DNA of 64,000 nucleotides from an uncultured Acidobacteriota bacterium. GTDB taxonomy: Bacteria; Acidobacteriota; Terriglobia; Terriglobales; Acidobacteriaceae. The notes under the pieces are model-generated. The model searched no databases. It was not told the origin of the DNA and saw nothing but the letters and a program-made list of their open reading frames with translations. The DNA is taken from contig CAINND010000089.1 of assembly GCA_903851035.1 (NCBI GenBank), positions 51,220 through 115,219 of the forward strand, in the 5' to 3' direction. Shown here piece after piece: positions 30,276 through 40,735 of this stretch (position 1 is the first letter of the stretch; every line of letters starts with the position of its first letter). The position numbers and the translations under genes were made by a program.

Positions 30276-30778
30276 TGATCGCTCCTTTCACATCTTGCAA
30301 GTACAACAGTCATCATGGACAGAGTTCAGAAGCACAGCTCCACAGGTCTAAACACGCTAACGCATCAGTAGCCTGCGGATTTTTCACAAGAAAACAAATC
30401 CGGATTCCAGCCGCCTTTCACCGCAAACTCGCCAGATCAACATCCGCCGAGAAAGGCAACTGGAACCCGGATTTGAATAACTTGCTTACCACCGACTGCA
30501 CATCCACTCCAAAGATTTTGGCTCCAAACCAATTAGGTGCGCCCGGAGCCGACACGTCCACTTCAGAACCTTAGTAACGCACACTTGTCACTTAGGCAAG
30601 TGAATGTTTGTCCCAGAGCAAAAATAACTCCCATATGGTAGGTATGCGAGACAGTAATTATTTACTCAATACGAGCGATGTAATAGATACGAATATTGAG
30701 TGTTCACTCCGCACTTCTGAACCGTCGGCGCTACGTCAAAAATCAGTCACATCGAAGTTCGCTACAATAAAAACAACG

Positions 30779-31759
30779 ATGACAAATCAAGAAACATCCC
30801 AGCCGACCGCGCCACGCAGTCATGATGCCCTGGAAGGGCTGCGCACCTCCATGCTGCAGACTCTGCGCCGCAACGGCTGGTCCACGCTCAAGTACCTCGG
30901 CACTACAGAGGTGCATACCTATGCCTTCAGCGTAGCGGCCTGCGCTGTGCTCTCGTTCTTCCCGGCGGCCGTGCTTATGCTCACCATCAGCCAGCGCGTA
31001 TTCCATTCGCCCGCCATGGTGGAGTCGGTCAACCGCATGCTGAGGGCTTACCTGCCAAGCAATCAGGCGTTCATTATTGGCAAGGTCGGAGCCATGGCCG
31101 GCTCGCATCAGGTCAAGGTCATCTCCATCATCATGCTCTTCATCAGCTGCACAGGCGTCTTTGAGCCGCTGGAAGTGGCGCTGAACTCCGTGTGGGGATT
31201 CAAATCGCGCAATTACCTGATGAACCAGGTGGTCTCACTGGGCGTGGCCTTGAGCTGCGGCGTGCTGGCCATGCTGAGCGTGGGCGCCACGGCCGGCATA
31301 TGGGCACCGGCACAGGCCGCACAGGGCTGGCTTGGCGATCACCTCGGCACCGGCACCATCGCGCTCTTCCTGATGAAGATTGTCGGCAGCCTCAACTGGA
31401 CCGTGCAGTATGTGGCCATGAAGACCTTTGGCATGATGGCCAGCGTCCTGATTTTCTTCACCATTTACTGGTTGCTGCCCAACGGCAAAGTGTCGCCGCG
31501 TGCGGTGTTGCCGGCGGCCATCATCACCGGTTTTTTCTGGGAGGTGGCCAAGCTCTTTTATGTCGCCTCTTTGCCGGTGGTTGGCTTCCAGGATGCCTAC
31601 GGCCCCTTTTACGTCTCGGTCACACTCATCTTCTGGGCCTTCTTCAGCGGATTGCTTCTGCTGGGCGGCGCGCATCTTTCAGCACAGGATCTGAAGACCT
31701 CGCAGCGCCTGTCGCTGCTCTCAACCGAGCCCAAGGAAGAAGATTCCGCAGCCAAGTAG
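30779..31759 (+). CDS. YihY/virulence factor BrkB family membrane protein
   Basis: TYAFSVAACAVLSFFPAAVLMLTISQRV...ALNSVWGFKSRNYLMNQ; several TM helices; start Met 30779 preferred. Confidence 0.82.
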   Translation: MTNQETSQPTAPRSHDALEGLRTSMLQTLRRNGWSTLKYLGTTEVHTYAFSVAACAVLSFFPAAVLMLTISQRVFHSPAMVESVNRMLRAYLPSNQAFIIGKVGAMAGSHQVKVISIIMLFISCTGVFEPLEVALNSVWGFKSRNYLMNQVVSLGVALSCGVLAMLSVGATAGIWAPAQAAQGWLGDHLGTGTIALFLMKIVGSLNWTVQYVAMKTFGMMASVLIFFTIYWLLPNGKVSPRAVLPAAIITGFFWEVAKLFYVASLPVVGFQDAYGPFYVSVTLIFWAFFSGLLLLGGAHLSAQDLKTSQRLSLLSTEPKEEDSAAK

Positions 31760-31780
31760 TTCTGTGGTTTTCTCAAAGAA

Positions 31781-31806
31781 AAGGCGCCCCGCGATGGGGC
31801 GCCTTT
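31781..31806. terminator. Bidirectional intrinsic terminator
   Basis: AAGGCGCCCC-GCGAT-GGGGCGCCTTT between convergent genes. Confidence 0.85.
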
Positions 31807-31825
31807 CTCATTCCGCCAATCATCT

Positions 31826-34084
31826 CTATTCTTCCGGCGGAGGCCCATCCAACGGATGCTTGCCCGGCGTGCCGATGAACCAGTCCACCCAGTCGCCAGT
31901 GGTCTTCCACCACAACTGCGAGTTCTGCGGTTTCAGCACCCAGTGGCCTTCATCCGGGAAGTACAGCATCCGGCTGGGCACCTTCTGCCGTTGCAGGGCG
32001 GTAAACAACTGGAAGCCTTCGCTCACATCCAGGCGGTAATCGAGCTGGCCGTGCACAACTAGTGTCGGCGTCTTAAAGTTTGTCTCGGCCAGCGCGGGCG
32101 ACCACTTGCGATACAGTTCGCGATTCGTCCACGGCGTGCCTTTGAACTCCCACTCGTTGAACCAGAGCTCTTCGGTGGTACCGTATGCGCTCTCCGGGTT
32201 GAACATGCCGTCGTGGCTGACGATGCACTTGAAGCGGTCGGTGTGACCCAGAATCCAGTTGGCCATGTAGCCGCCGTAGCTGGCGCCCATTGCGCACTCG
32301 CGATCCTTGTCGATAAATGCGTAGGTGCGCTCGGCGTAGTCCAGGCCAAGCATCAGGTCTTCGTAAGCACGTCCGCCCCAGTCGCCGTTGATGTCGTCCA
32401 CAAAGGCCTGACCGTAGCCGGTTGAGCCTCGCGGGTTGATCATCACCACGACGTATCCGCTGGCGGCAAACAGGTTGGGATTCCAGCGATAGCTCCAGTC
32501 GTCTCCCCAGGCTCCCTGCGGACCGCCATGGATAAGGAACTTCACCGGGTAGCGGCGGCCGGGATCGAAGCCCGGCGGTTTCAGCAGGAATCCTTCAACC
32601 TGCTTCTTCTCCGCACCGGTGAACCAGAACCACTCCACCGGCTGCATCTGCACCTTGCTCAGTACGGCGTCGTTCATGTGGGTCAGGCGACGCTCTCCGG
32701 TGGGAGCGGCCACACTGTCATCCTTTTCGGAATAAACCGCGCGCGGCGTCGGCGGCGCCTGAGTGTGATTGTGCCCGATCAGCGGCAGGTGATGGCCGTT
32801 CGCCGGCTTGTTCGCTACTGCCGGCGGAGGCGCAAAGTGCGGCTCAATGGGCGACAGCGTGAAAATCTCATTGGGGAATCGCACCGAGTTGCGCAGGAAT
32901 ACCAGTGTGCGGCCATCCGGCGTCGGCATGGGTGAATCGTTGAAGCCGCGCACCAGTTGCCGTGGCTGCGCCGTTGCGGAAAGCTCCACGCGATAGATCG
33001 GCGCCTCGCCAGCGTCCTCGGCCGTGATGTACAGGTGCGTGGAATCCGCGGCCCAGGCCACGCTCTCCACCCAGCGGTCAAACCCCTCCGTCAGGTTGAT
33101 GATCCTTCCCGTCGCGCGCTCAATTATCTGAAGGCGGAAGCGGTCGCTCTCATAGCCGCCGCGGAACTGCGAGCGGATGGCCAGGTACTTGCCGTCCGGC
33201 GAATACACGGGTGTCGAATCCGAGCCGTGATTGCTGGCCGTCAGGTTCACCGGCCGCACATCCGGCGTCAGCAGAGATAACGTCCACACATCGCTGTTGG
33301 TCGAAATCGCCTGCACCGGATCGTGATTGCTCACATAAGCAACCTCGCGGCCATCGGGAGAAAACGCATACTGATCCTGTCCACCAAGCGAAAATGGCGG
33401 CACATCCCAGTCTCCGGGGGTCAGGTCGCGCGCCACGCAAGGCTGTTCACCGCAATCCACGGACGCCAGGAACAGGTGCGAGCGTTTGCCCGTCTCATAG
33501 GCCGCCCAGTGGCGATACAGCAGGTGGTCAAAGATTTTGGCCTTCACCTTGCTCTGCTCCGCCTTCTCATCGCGCTGGCGGTTGCAGGCGTCGTCCTGGC
33601 AGTGCGGCCACACCGAAGACAGGAAGAGAATCTTCTTCCCATCCGGCGACCAAGTCCCACCATCGGCCTCGGTGGAGATGTTCGTCACCGCGTGCGGTGT
33701 GCCAATCAGCGTTCCCGTCTCCGGATGGAAGAGCTGCACGTAAATCTGCGATTGGCCGTTGCGCACGGCGGTAAACAGCACGTGGCGGCCATCGGGAGAG
33801 AAGCGCAGGCGGTCTTCCGTGCCCGCGCCCGGCTCGGTCAGCCGGTGCGCCTCGCCGCCAGTGGTGGGGATGATCCACAGATGGCCCTTGCGCGTGTTCT
33901 CCTTCAGCGACACATCCACCGCGCTGAAGACCACCCAGTGGCCGTCCGGCGAGATGGTGAAGTCGCCGACGCGCTTCAGCTTCATCATGTCTTCAAAGGT
34001 GAACGGGCGCCCCTGGGCAAACATTGGAGCGCAGAGGATGAGAGCAACCACGGCAGGCAGTAGCCACGCTAAACGACGCAACAT
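31826..34084 (-). CDS. S9 family peptidase (prolyl-oligopeptidase/acylaminoacyl-peptidase type), exported
   Basis: Signal peptide MLRRLAWLLPAVVALILCAPMFAQG; GASYGGYMANWILGHTDRFKC (GxSxGG); WD/PD40-like N-terminal repeats. Confidence 0.92.
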   Translation of the reverse strand: MLRRLAWLLPAVVALILCAPMFAQGRPFTFEDMMKLKRVGDFTISPDGHWVVFSAVDVSLKENTRKGHLWIIPTTGGEAHRLTEPGAGTEDRLRFSPDGRHVLFTAVRNGQSQIYVQLFHPETGTLIGTPHAVTNISTEADGGTWSPDGKKILFLSSVWPHCQDDACNRQRDEKAEQSKVKAKIFDHLLYRHWAAYETGKRSHLFLASVDCGEQPCVARDLTPGDWDVPPFSLGGQDQYAFSPDGREVAYVSNHDPVQAISTNSDVWTLSLLTPDVRPVNLTASNHGSDSTPVYSPDGKYLAIRSQFRGGYESDRFRLQIIERATGRIINLTEGFDRWVESVAWAADSTHLYITAEDAGEAPIYRVELSATAQPRQLVRGFNDSPMPTPDGRTLVFLRNSVRFPNEIFTLSPIEPHFAPPPAVANKPANGHHLPLIGHNHTQAPPTPRAVYSEKDDSVAAPTGERRLTHMNDAVLSKVQMQPVEWFWFTGAEKKQVEGFLLKPPGFDPGRRYPVKFLIHGGPQGAWGDDWSYRWNPNLFAASGYVVVMINPRGSTGYGQAFVDDINGDWGGRAYEDLMLGLDYAERTYAFIDKDRECAMGASYGGYMANWILGHTDRFKCIVSHDGMFNPESAYGTTEELWFNEWEFKGTPWTNRELYRKWSPALAETNFKTPTLVVHGQLDYRLDVSEGFQLFTALQRQKVPSRMLYFPDEGHWVLKPQNSQLWWKTTGDWVDWFIGTPGKHPLDGPPPEE

Positions 34085-34204
34085 GTAGCATTCTCCAGAG
34101 CTTACAAAGTATCGAGTGTAGCGCAACCCCCGCGCTCCGGGGAATCAAAACCGCACTGCCTGCCACATTGCCGCCCGCGCCCCCGGGGATATAACATCGC
34201 TCAC

Positions 34205-35239
34205 ATGGCAACGCATCCCGAAGACCGTTCCCGACTGGTGGCAGGCGCGCCGCTGGAAGGCGAAGAGACCTTCGAGCTCAAGCTGCGCCCGCAGCGCTTG
34301 CAGGAGTTCATCGGCCAGTCCAAGGTCAAGGAAAACCTCGCCGTGGCCATTGCCGCCGCGCGCGCCCGTGGCGAGGCCCTCGACCACATCCTGCTCTACG
34401 GCCCGCCGGGACTGGGCAAAACCACGCTGGCGGCCATCATCGCCAATGAGATGGACTCAGCCTTCCAGCAGACCAGTGGCCCCACGCTGCAGATCAAAGG
34501 CGACCTGACGGCCATCCTCACCAACGTGCAGGCGCGCCAGGTGCTGTTTGTGGATGAAGTCCACCGCCTGCAGCCCGCGCTGGAAGAACTGCTCTACTCC
34601 GCGCTGGAGGATTGCCGCCTGGACATCATGGTCGGCCAGGGTCCTTCGGCGCGTACTCATTCCTTTGAGATTCCCAACTTCACCTTCGTCGGCGCCACCA
34701 CGCGCATCGGACTCATCTCGGCCCCACTGCGCTCACGCCTCGGCCTGGTGCTGCGGTTGGAGTTCTACTCCCACGACGACCTGAAGATCATCCTCAACCG
34801 CTCGGCGCAGATTCTGAACGTCGGCATGGATGAGGACGCCGCCCTGGAGATTGCCACCCGCTGCCGTGGCACACCGCGCATTGCCAACCGCCTGCTGCGC
34901 CGCGTGCGGGATTACGCCCAGGTGCGCGGCACCGGACACATTGATTGCGCCACGGCCAAGGCCGCACTCGAAATGCTTGAGGTGGATCAGCATGGCTTTG
35001 ACGAGATTGACCGCCGCCTGTTGCTCACCATCATCGAGAAATACCAGGGCGGACCCGTGGGCGTGAACACCCTGGCCGCGGCCCTGGCCGAGGAGCCTGA
35101 CGCGATCGAGGAGATCTACGAGCCCTTCCTCATTCAGATCGGCTTCCTCGACCGCACGCCGCGCGGCCGTGTGGCCACCCAATTGGCCTATAAGCACTTT
35201 GGTCTGGAGGCGCCGCGCAAGACGAACACACTTTTCTAG
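34205..35239 (+). CDS. ruvB: Holliday junction branch migration helicase RuvB
   Basis: LRPQRLQEFIGQSKVKENLAVAIAAARARGEALDHILLYGPPGLGKTTLAAIIANEM. Confidence 0.97.
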   Translation: MATHPEDRSRLVAGAPLEGEETFELKLRPQRLQEFIGQSKVKENLAVAIAAARARGEALDHILLYGPPGLGKTTLAAIIANEMDSAFQQTSGPTLQIKGDLTAILTNVQARQVLFVDEVHRLQPALEELLYSALEDCRLDIMVGQGPSARTHSFEIPNFTFVGATTRIGLISAPLRSRLGLVLRLEFYSHDDLKIILNRSAQILNVGMDEDAALEIATRCRGTPRIANRLLRRVRDYAQVRGTGHIDCATAKAALEMLEVDQHGFDEIDRRLLLTIIEKYQGGPVGVNTLAAALAEEPDAIEEIYEPFLIQIGFLDRTPRGRVATQLAYKHFGLEAPRKTNTLF

Positions 35240-35261
35240 TCAGCACCCGCGCGCACAACTT

Positions 35262-35289
35262 AAGAGGACGGCCTGGCCGTCCTCTTTTT
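35262..35289 (+). terminator. Intrinsic terminator after ruvB
   Basis: AAGAGGACGGCC-TGGCCGTCCTCTTTTT. Confidence 0.9.
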
Positions 35290-35401
35290 CGCCCCCACAT
35301 CGCTCCCAAAAACTTTCGCACGTCCACAGCAACCTTCCCGCATTCACCGTGTTAGCTAAACAGGCAAATACACTCCACCCCTGCTTTGGGGAGATAAAAA
35401 C

Positions 35402-35860
35402 ATGATGAAATTTCTCAAGCTCTTCGGCTGCTTCTTTATGGCCAGCACACTGCTGGGCGCCACCGCCCTGGCCGACACGCCAGGCAAGCATCCCGCATAT
35501 ATTCATGCTCTTGCCGACCTGCGCAGCGCCCGCGCCCTGCTCATGACGCGCACCGGCAACTATCGCGTCAACGCCGACCAGGAGCAGGCAGTGGCCGATA
35601 TTGACTCCGCCATGCGCATGGTCCGCGAGGCCGCCATTGACGATGGCAAGCCTTTGGGCGATCATCCTCCCCTGGATTCCCGCTGGACTGGTGGTGACCG
35701 CCTGCACCGCGCCTTGGAGTTGCTCACGCAAGCGCGTCAGGATGTTGACAGACGCGAGTCTGATTCTTTCGCGCGGGGCCTGAAGCATCGCTCTTTGCAT
35801 CAGATTGACGACGCCTGCAAGGCGGTTCGTCACGCCATTAAATTGCAGGAAAAGGAGTAG
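35402..35860 (+). CDS. Small exported protein, copy A of tandem paralogous pair
   Basis: Signal peptide; ADTPGKHPAYIHALADLRSARALL ... AAIDDGKPLGDHPPLDSRW. Confidence 0.75.
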   Translation: MMKFLKLFGCFFMASTLLGATALADTPGKHPAYIHALADLRSARALLMTRTGNYRVNADQEQAVADIDSAMRMVREAAIDDGKPLGDHPPLDSRWTGGDRLHRALELLTQARQDVDRRESDSFARGLKHRSLHQIDDACKAVRHAIKLQEKE

Positions 35861-35900
35861 CCTTCGCGCTGCACCCTTTGCCCGACACTGGCATCAAACC

Positions 35901-35930
35901 CTCCAGCGCCGGCCTTGGCCATCGCTGGAG
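35901..35930 (+). promoter_or_regulatory. Intercistronic hairpin between the two paralogues
   Basis: CTCCAGCG...CGCTGGAG perfect 8-bp stem. Confidence 0.45.
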
Positions 35931-35969
35931 ACAACCGGAACCACAACCTGACTGGAGAATACTTATCCC

Positions 35970-36419
35970 ATGAAGACCGTTGTGAAGATTGCGCTGCTGT
36001 TTACCTTTGCCGCTCTGCTGACCTCGTTCGCCACGGCGGAGACCCCGGGCATCCACCCGGCCTACCTGCACGCGCTCACCGACCTGCGCCATGCCCGCGC
36101 GCACCTGGACCGCTGGGTACCCAACGGCCGCGTGGACTCCGATGAGTCCCGCGCCATCCGCAGCATTGATGCCGCAATCAATGACATCAAGCAGGCCGCC
36201 ATCGATGACGGCAAGCCGCTCGAAGATCATCCGCCGGTTGACAACAACTGGAGCGCCCCCGACCGTTTCCGCCGCGCCCTTGAACTGCTAAACAGCGCTT
36301 ACAATGACATTAATCAGCGTGAGGACAACAAGTGGAACCGCGGCCTCAAGGGACGTGCCCTGGGTCACATTGATGAAGCCCGTCGCGCCATTCACCACGC
36401 GCTCCACGACCGCTACTAA
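35970..36419 (+). CDS. Small exported protein, copy B of tandem paralogous pair
   Basis: Signal peptide; AETPGIHPAYLHALTDLRHARAHL ... AAIDDGKPLEDHPPVDNNW. Confidence 0.75.
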   Translation: MKTVVKIALLFTFAALLTSFATAETPGIHPAYLHALTDLRHARAHLDRWVPNGRVDSDESRAIRSIDAAINDIKQAAIDDGKPLEDHPPVDNNWSAPDRFRRALELLNSAYNDINQREDNKWNRGLKGRALGHIDEARRAIHHALHDRY

Positions 36420-36453
36420 ACAATTGCCCGTTTGCTATGCGGGCAGTAAGACG

Positions 36454-36480
36454 AAGGGCAGCCCGCGGGGGCTGCCCTTT
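36454..36480 (+). terminator. Intrinsic terminator after paralogue pair
   Basis: AAGGGCAGCC-cgcgg-GGGCTGCCCTTT. Confidence 0.8.
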
Positions 36481-36503
36481 ACTGCATTCCATTGACTTGC
36501 ACT

Positions 36504-36773
36504 TTACCGGCAGCGCATCTCAAATTCGTGCTGATGGCGATCCAGCCGGGCGCGCTCTTCATCGATCCGGTGCCGCCATTCACGGCAGCCGCGCTCGCGA
36601 TACTCGTACGGTGATACCCCTTCGCAGCGATGACTATAATGCCGCATATCTTCTTCCAGCGCGTGACGGCGATCCCGCAGGCGCTCTCTCTCCTCGTGGC
36701 AACCCTCCGCCGTGGGCAGCGCAAACGGACACATCGCCAGCATCAGCAATCCCACCCCTAACGCCTTGAGCAT
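36504..36773 (-). CDS. Small exported charged, Cys-containing hypothetical protein
   Basis: Hydrophobic leader MLKALGVGLLMLAMCPFALPTAEG then CHEERERLRDRRHALEEDMRHYSHRCEG...; GGAGG upstream of Met 36773. Confidence 0.5.
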   Translation of the reverse strand: MLKALGVGLLMLAMCPFALPTAEGCHEERERLRDRRHALEEDMRHYSHRCEGVSPYEYRERGCREWRHRIDEERARLDRHQHEFEMRCR

Positions 36774-36872
36774 ACTTCCTCCCATTTTGCCGGCAACGTA
36801 TGTTGACCGGTGATTCCCGCGCCGGAACTATACTCCGGGCAGCGTCCCGTGGCAAGCATGTAAGCGCAATAC

Positions 36873-36898
36873 GAAGGGCAGCCACAACGGGCTGCCCC
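36873..36898 (-). terminator. Probable terminator after EF-G paralogue
   Basis: GGGCAGCC-ACAAC-GGGCTGCCC, no strong T-run. Confidence 0.4.
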
Positions 36899-36926
36899 TC
36901 GGCTATCTTGCGTTGATAAGCGCCTC

Positions 36927-39035
36927 TTATTCTTCTTCTTCCTCGGCGGCTCCGGCTCCGGCGGCCTTGGCTGCGGCAATGATCTTCTCCTGCTGCAAGG
37001 CCGGCACAAAGTCGTAGTGATCCATCTCCATGTTGAACGAGCCGCGGCCCTGCGTCATGGCCGTCAGGTCGGTGCCGTAGGTCAGCATCTCGCTCATCGG
37101 GCAATGCGCCCGGATGACCGTGTTGCCGGCCTTGTTGTCCATGCCCTGAATGCGTCCGCGCCGCGAGTTCATGTCGCCCATGATGGCTCCGGCGAACTCG
37201 TCCGGCACGGTGATCTCCACTTGCATGATTGGTTCCAGCAGCGCCGGCTTGGCCGCCTCCATGGCTTTCTTGAAGGCGATGCGCCCGGCCGTCTTAAAGC
37301 TCATTTCGTTCGAGTCCACGTCGTGGTAGCTGCCGTCGTAAAGTTCCACGCGGAAGTCCACCACCGGGTAACCCGCCAGGAAGCCTCGCGCGGCCGCCTC
37401 CACAATGCCCTTTTCCACCGCCGGGATGAAGTTCTTCGGGATGGAGCCGCCAAAGGTCGTGTTCACGAACTCAAAGTGCTTGCCGCGTTCGAGCGGACTC
37501 ATCTTGATCTTGCAGTCGCCGAACTGCCCGTGGCCGCCCGACTGTTTCTTGTGGCGGCCCTGCACGTCAGCCGTGCCGCGAATCGTCTCGCGGTAAGGTA
37601 CCTTGGGCGCCTTTAGTACAACTTCCGTGTGATAGCGCCGCTTCAGTTTGCTGACGATCACCTCGATGTGCTGCTGGCCCGTGCCCGCGATGAGGAAATC
37701 CTTCGTCTGCGGATCACGGAAGAAGCGCAGCATCGCGTCTTCTTCCATCAACTTGTGTACGCCCACGCCCAGTTTGTCTTCGTCGGCGCGCGTCTTCGGC
37801 TCAATGGCAAAGGTGATGGCCGGTTCCGGCAAGGTGATGGCCGGGTACTGAATGGGAGCGCTCTTGTCGCCCAGCGTGTCGCCGGTCAGCGTCTCCCGCA
37901 GCTTGGCCACTGCGCCAATGTCGCCTGCAACCAGCTCCGGAACCGGAACCAGTTGCTTGCCCAGCACAGCGGAGATGTGGCTAAACTTCTCGGCCGTGCC
38001 GCGCGTGTAGTTGTTGATCGTGGCGTCGTTCTTCAGCACGCCGCTGACGACCTTGAAATACGAGATGCGTCCGGCAAAGGGATCGCTCACGGTCTTAAAG
38101 ATAAACAGTGAGAGCGGCTCGGTTGCTGCGGTTTTACGCACCGGCGGCTCGGCCTCCGGATTCGTCGGCACACCCTTCACGGTTTCGCGCTCAATGGCCG
38201 TCGGAACGTAATCCACCAGAAAGTCCAGTACCTCGTCGCTGCCAATGTTGCCCAGGCCGCTGGCGAACAGCACCGGGAAGAGGCGATCTTCGCGGATGGC
38301 ATTGTGAATGCCTCCGGTGATGTGCTCTTCTGCGATGGTGCCGGTATCAAAGAACTCGCTCATCAGGGCGTCGTCGCCTTCGGCCACCAGCTCCACCAGC
38401 GCCTCATGCGCGGCCTTGGCCTGCTCGGCCATGTCGGCGGGAATCTCCTCGACCCGCGCCTTTCCGTTGCCGCCCACCTCGTAGTAGTAGGCCTTCATCT
38501 TGACTAGATCCACCACGCCCTTGAAGTTCTTTTCCGCGCCGATGGGCAATTGCACCGGCACCACTGTGCGTCCAAATGCACCGGTCAGCGAATCCATCAC
38601 GCGGTTAAAGTCCGCGCGTTCGCGGTCCATGCGCGTGCAAACCACCACGCGAGGCAGCGCAAACTCCTCGGCAAAGCTCCAAATCTTCTGTGTCACCACC
38701 TGCACGCCGCTAACGGAATCCACCACCACCAGCGCGGCGTCCACCGCGGGAATCACCATCTCCGCCTCATGCACGAACATGTTGAAACCCGGCGTGTCGA
38801 TCAGGTTGATCTTCGTCTTGCCCCACTCGGTCGCGGCCAGGGCGGCCGAGATCGTCATCTGCCGTGAGATTTCTTCTTCGTCGTAATCGGTTACGGTCGA
38901 GCCGTCGTCCACCCTGCCCAACCGGGGCGTGCTGCCCGCAGTGTAGAGCAGGGCCGATACCAGCGAGGTTTTGCCCGAGTGGCTGTGGCCCATCACGGCC
39001 ACGTTCCTAACGTTTGCGCCTTCGTAGGTCTTCAC
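36927..39035 (-). CDS. Elongation factor G-like translational GTPase (EF-G paralogue)
   Basis: GHSHSGKTSLVSALLY (G1), DTPGFNMFVHE (G3), CTRMDRERADF at the G4 position; EF-G domains IV/V follow. Confidence 0.9.
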   Translation of the reverse strand: MKTYEGANVRNVAVMGHSHSGKTSLVSALLYTAGSTPRLGRVDDGSTVTDYDEEEISRQMTISAALAATEWGKTKINLIDTPGFNMFVHEAEMVIPAVDAALVVVDSVSGVQVVTQKIWSFAEEFALPRVVVCTRMDRERADFNRVMDSLTGAFGRTVVPVQLPIGAEKNFKGVVDLVKMKAYYYEVGGNGKARVEEIPADMAEQAKAAHEALVELVAEGDDALMSEFFDTGTIAEEHITGGIHNAIREDRLFPVLFASGLGNIGSDEVLDFLVDYVPTAIERETVKGVPTNPEAEPPVRKTAATEPLSLFIFKTVSDPFAGRISYFKVVSGVLKNDATINNYTRGTAEKFSHISAVLGKQLVPVPELVAGDIGAVAKLRETLTGDTLGDKSAPIQYPAITLPEPAITFAIEPKTRADEDKLGVGVHKLMEEDAMLRFFRDPQTKDFLIAGTGQQHIEVIVSKLKRRYHTEVVLKAPKVPYRETIRGTADVQGRHKKQSGGHGQFGDCKIKMSPLERGKHFEFVNTTFGGSIPKNFIPAVEKGIVEAAARGFLAGYPVVDFRVELYDGSYHDVDSNEMSFKTAGRIAFKKAMEAAKPALLEPIMQVEITVPDEFAGAIMGDMNSRRGRIQGMDNKAGNTVIRAHCPMSEMLTYGTDLTAMTQGRGSFNMEMDHYDFVPALQQEKIIAAAKAAGAGAAEEEEE

Positions 39036-39502
39036 AAAGCAACTCCCAGGTGTTTCGATTCACCTCACCGCCCGCCGGCAAAAGTCCGCGGGCGTCATCA
39101 CTGCCAACCTTGGCCACTCCGCCACCCCGGCGTGCCGTACCGCTGCGCCGCGGCCGTCATGGTTCAGGCAGAATGCCCGGCCAGGGAACGCCGCTGGGGC
39201 GCATGCCGGGCCAACTACAAAGCGGAAAAATCGTAGCACAGCGCCCGGTAGCCCACAATTTTTACCGTGCGTTGACAGATTCTCTCCCCGTCTGTGATAC
39301 ACCCACCGCCGCCACCTTGCCATAGGCATGGGTCACATCACCTTGTGACGCATCTCCGTCTCCCCCGTCGCCTGCCCGGCCGCTCTCCCGGTGCAAATCC
39401 CTGAACCCGATTTTTACTCTGCTTCCCGCCGGGCCTGCCGCCGCACTCCGCTCTCTGGTAAACTGCCTTCACTGGTGGGGATGCCCGGAAAGAGCCGTTC
39501 GC

Positions 39503-40731
<1,229 letters not shown>

Positions 40732-40735
<4 letters not shown>

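Noticed and set aside
39325-39355. GGTCACATCACCTTGTGACG palindrome upstream of the permeases
   Set aside because: Half-sites are in the opposite orientation to a CRP site (TCACA-N-TGTGA) and the element is isolated; not enough evidence for a regulatory call.
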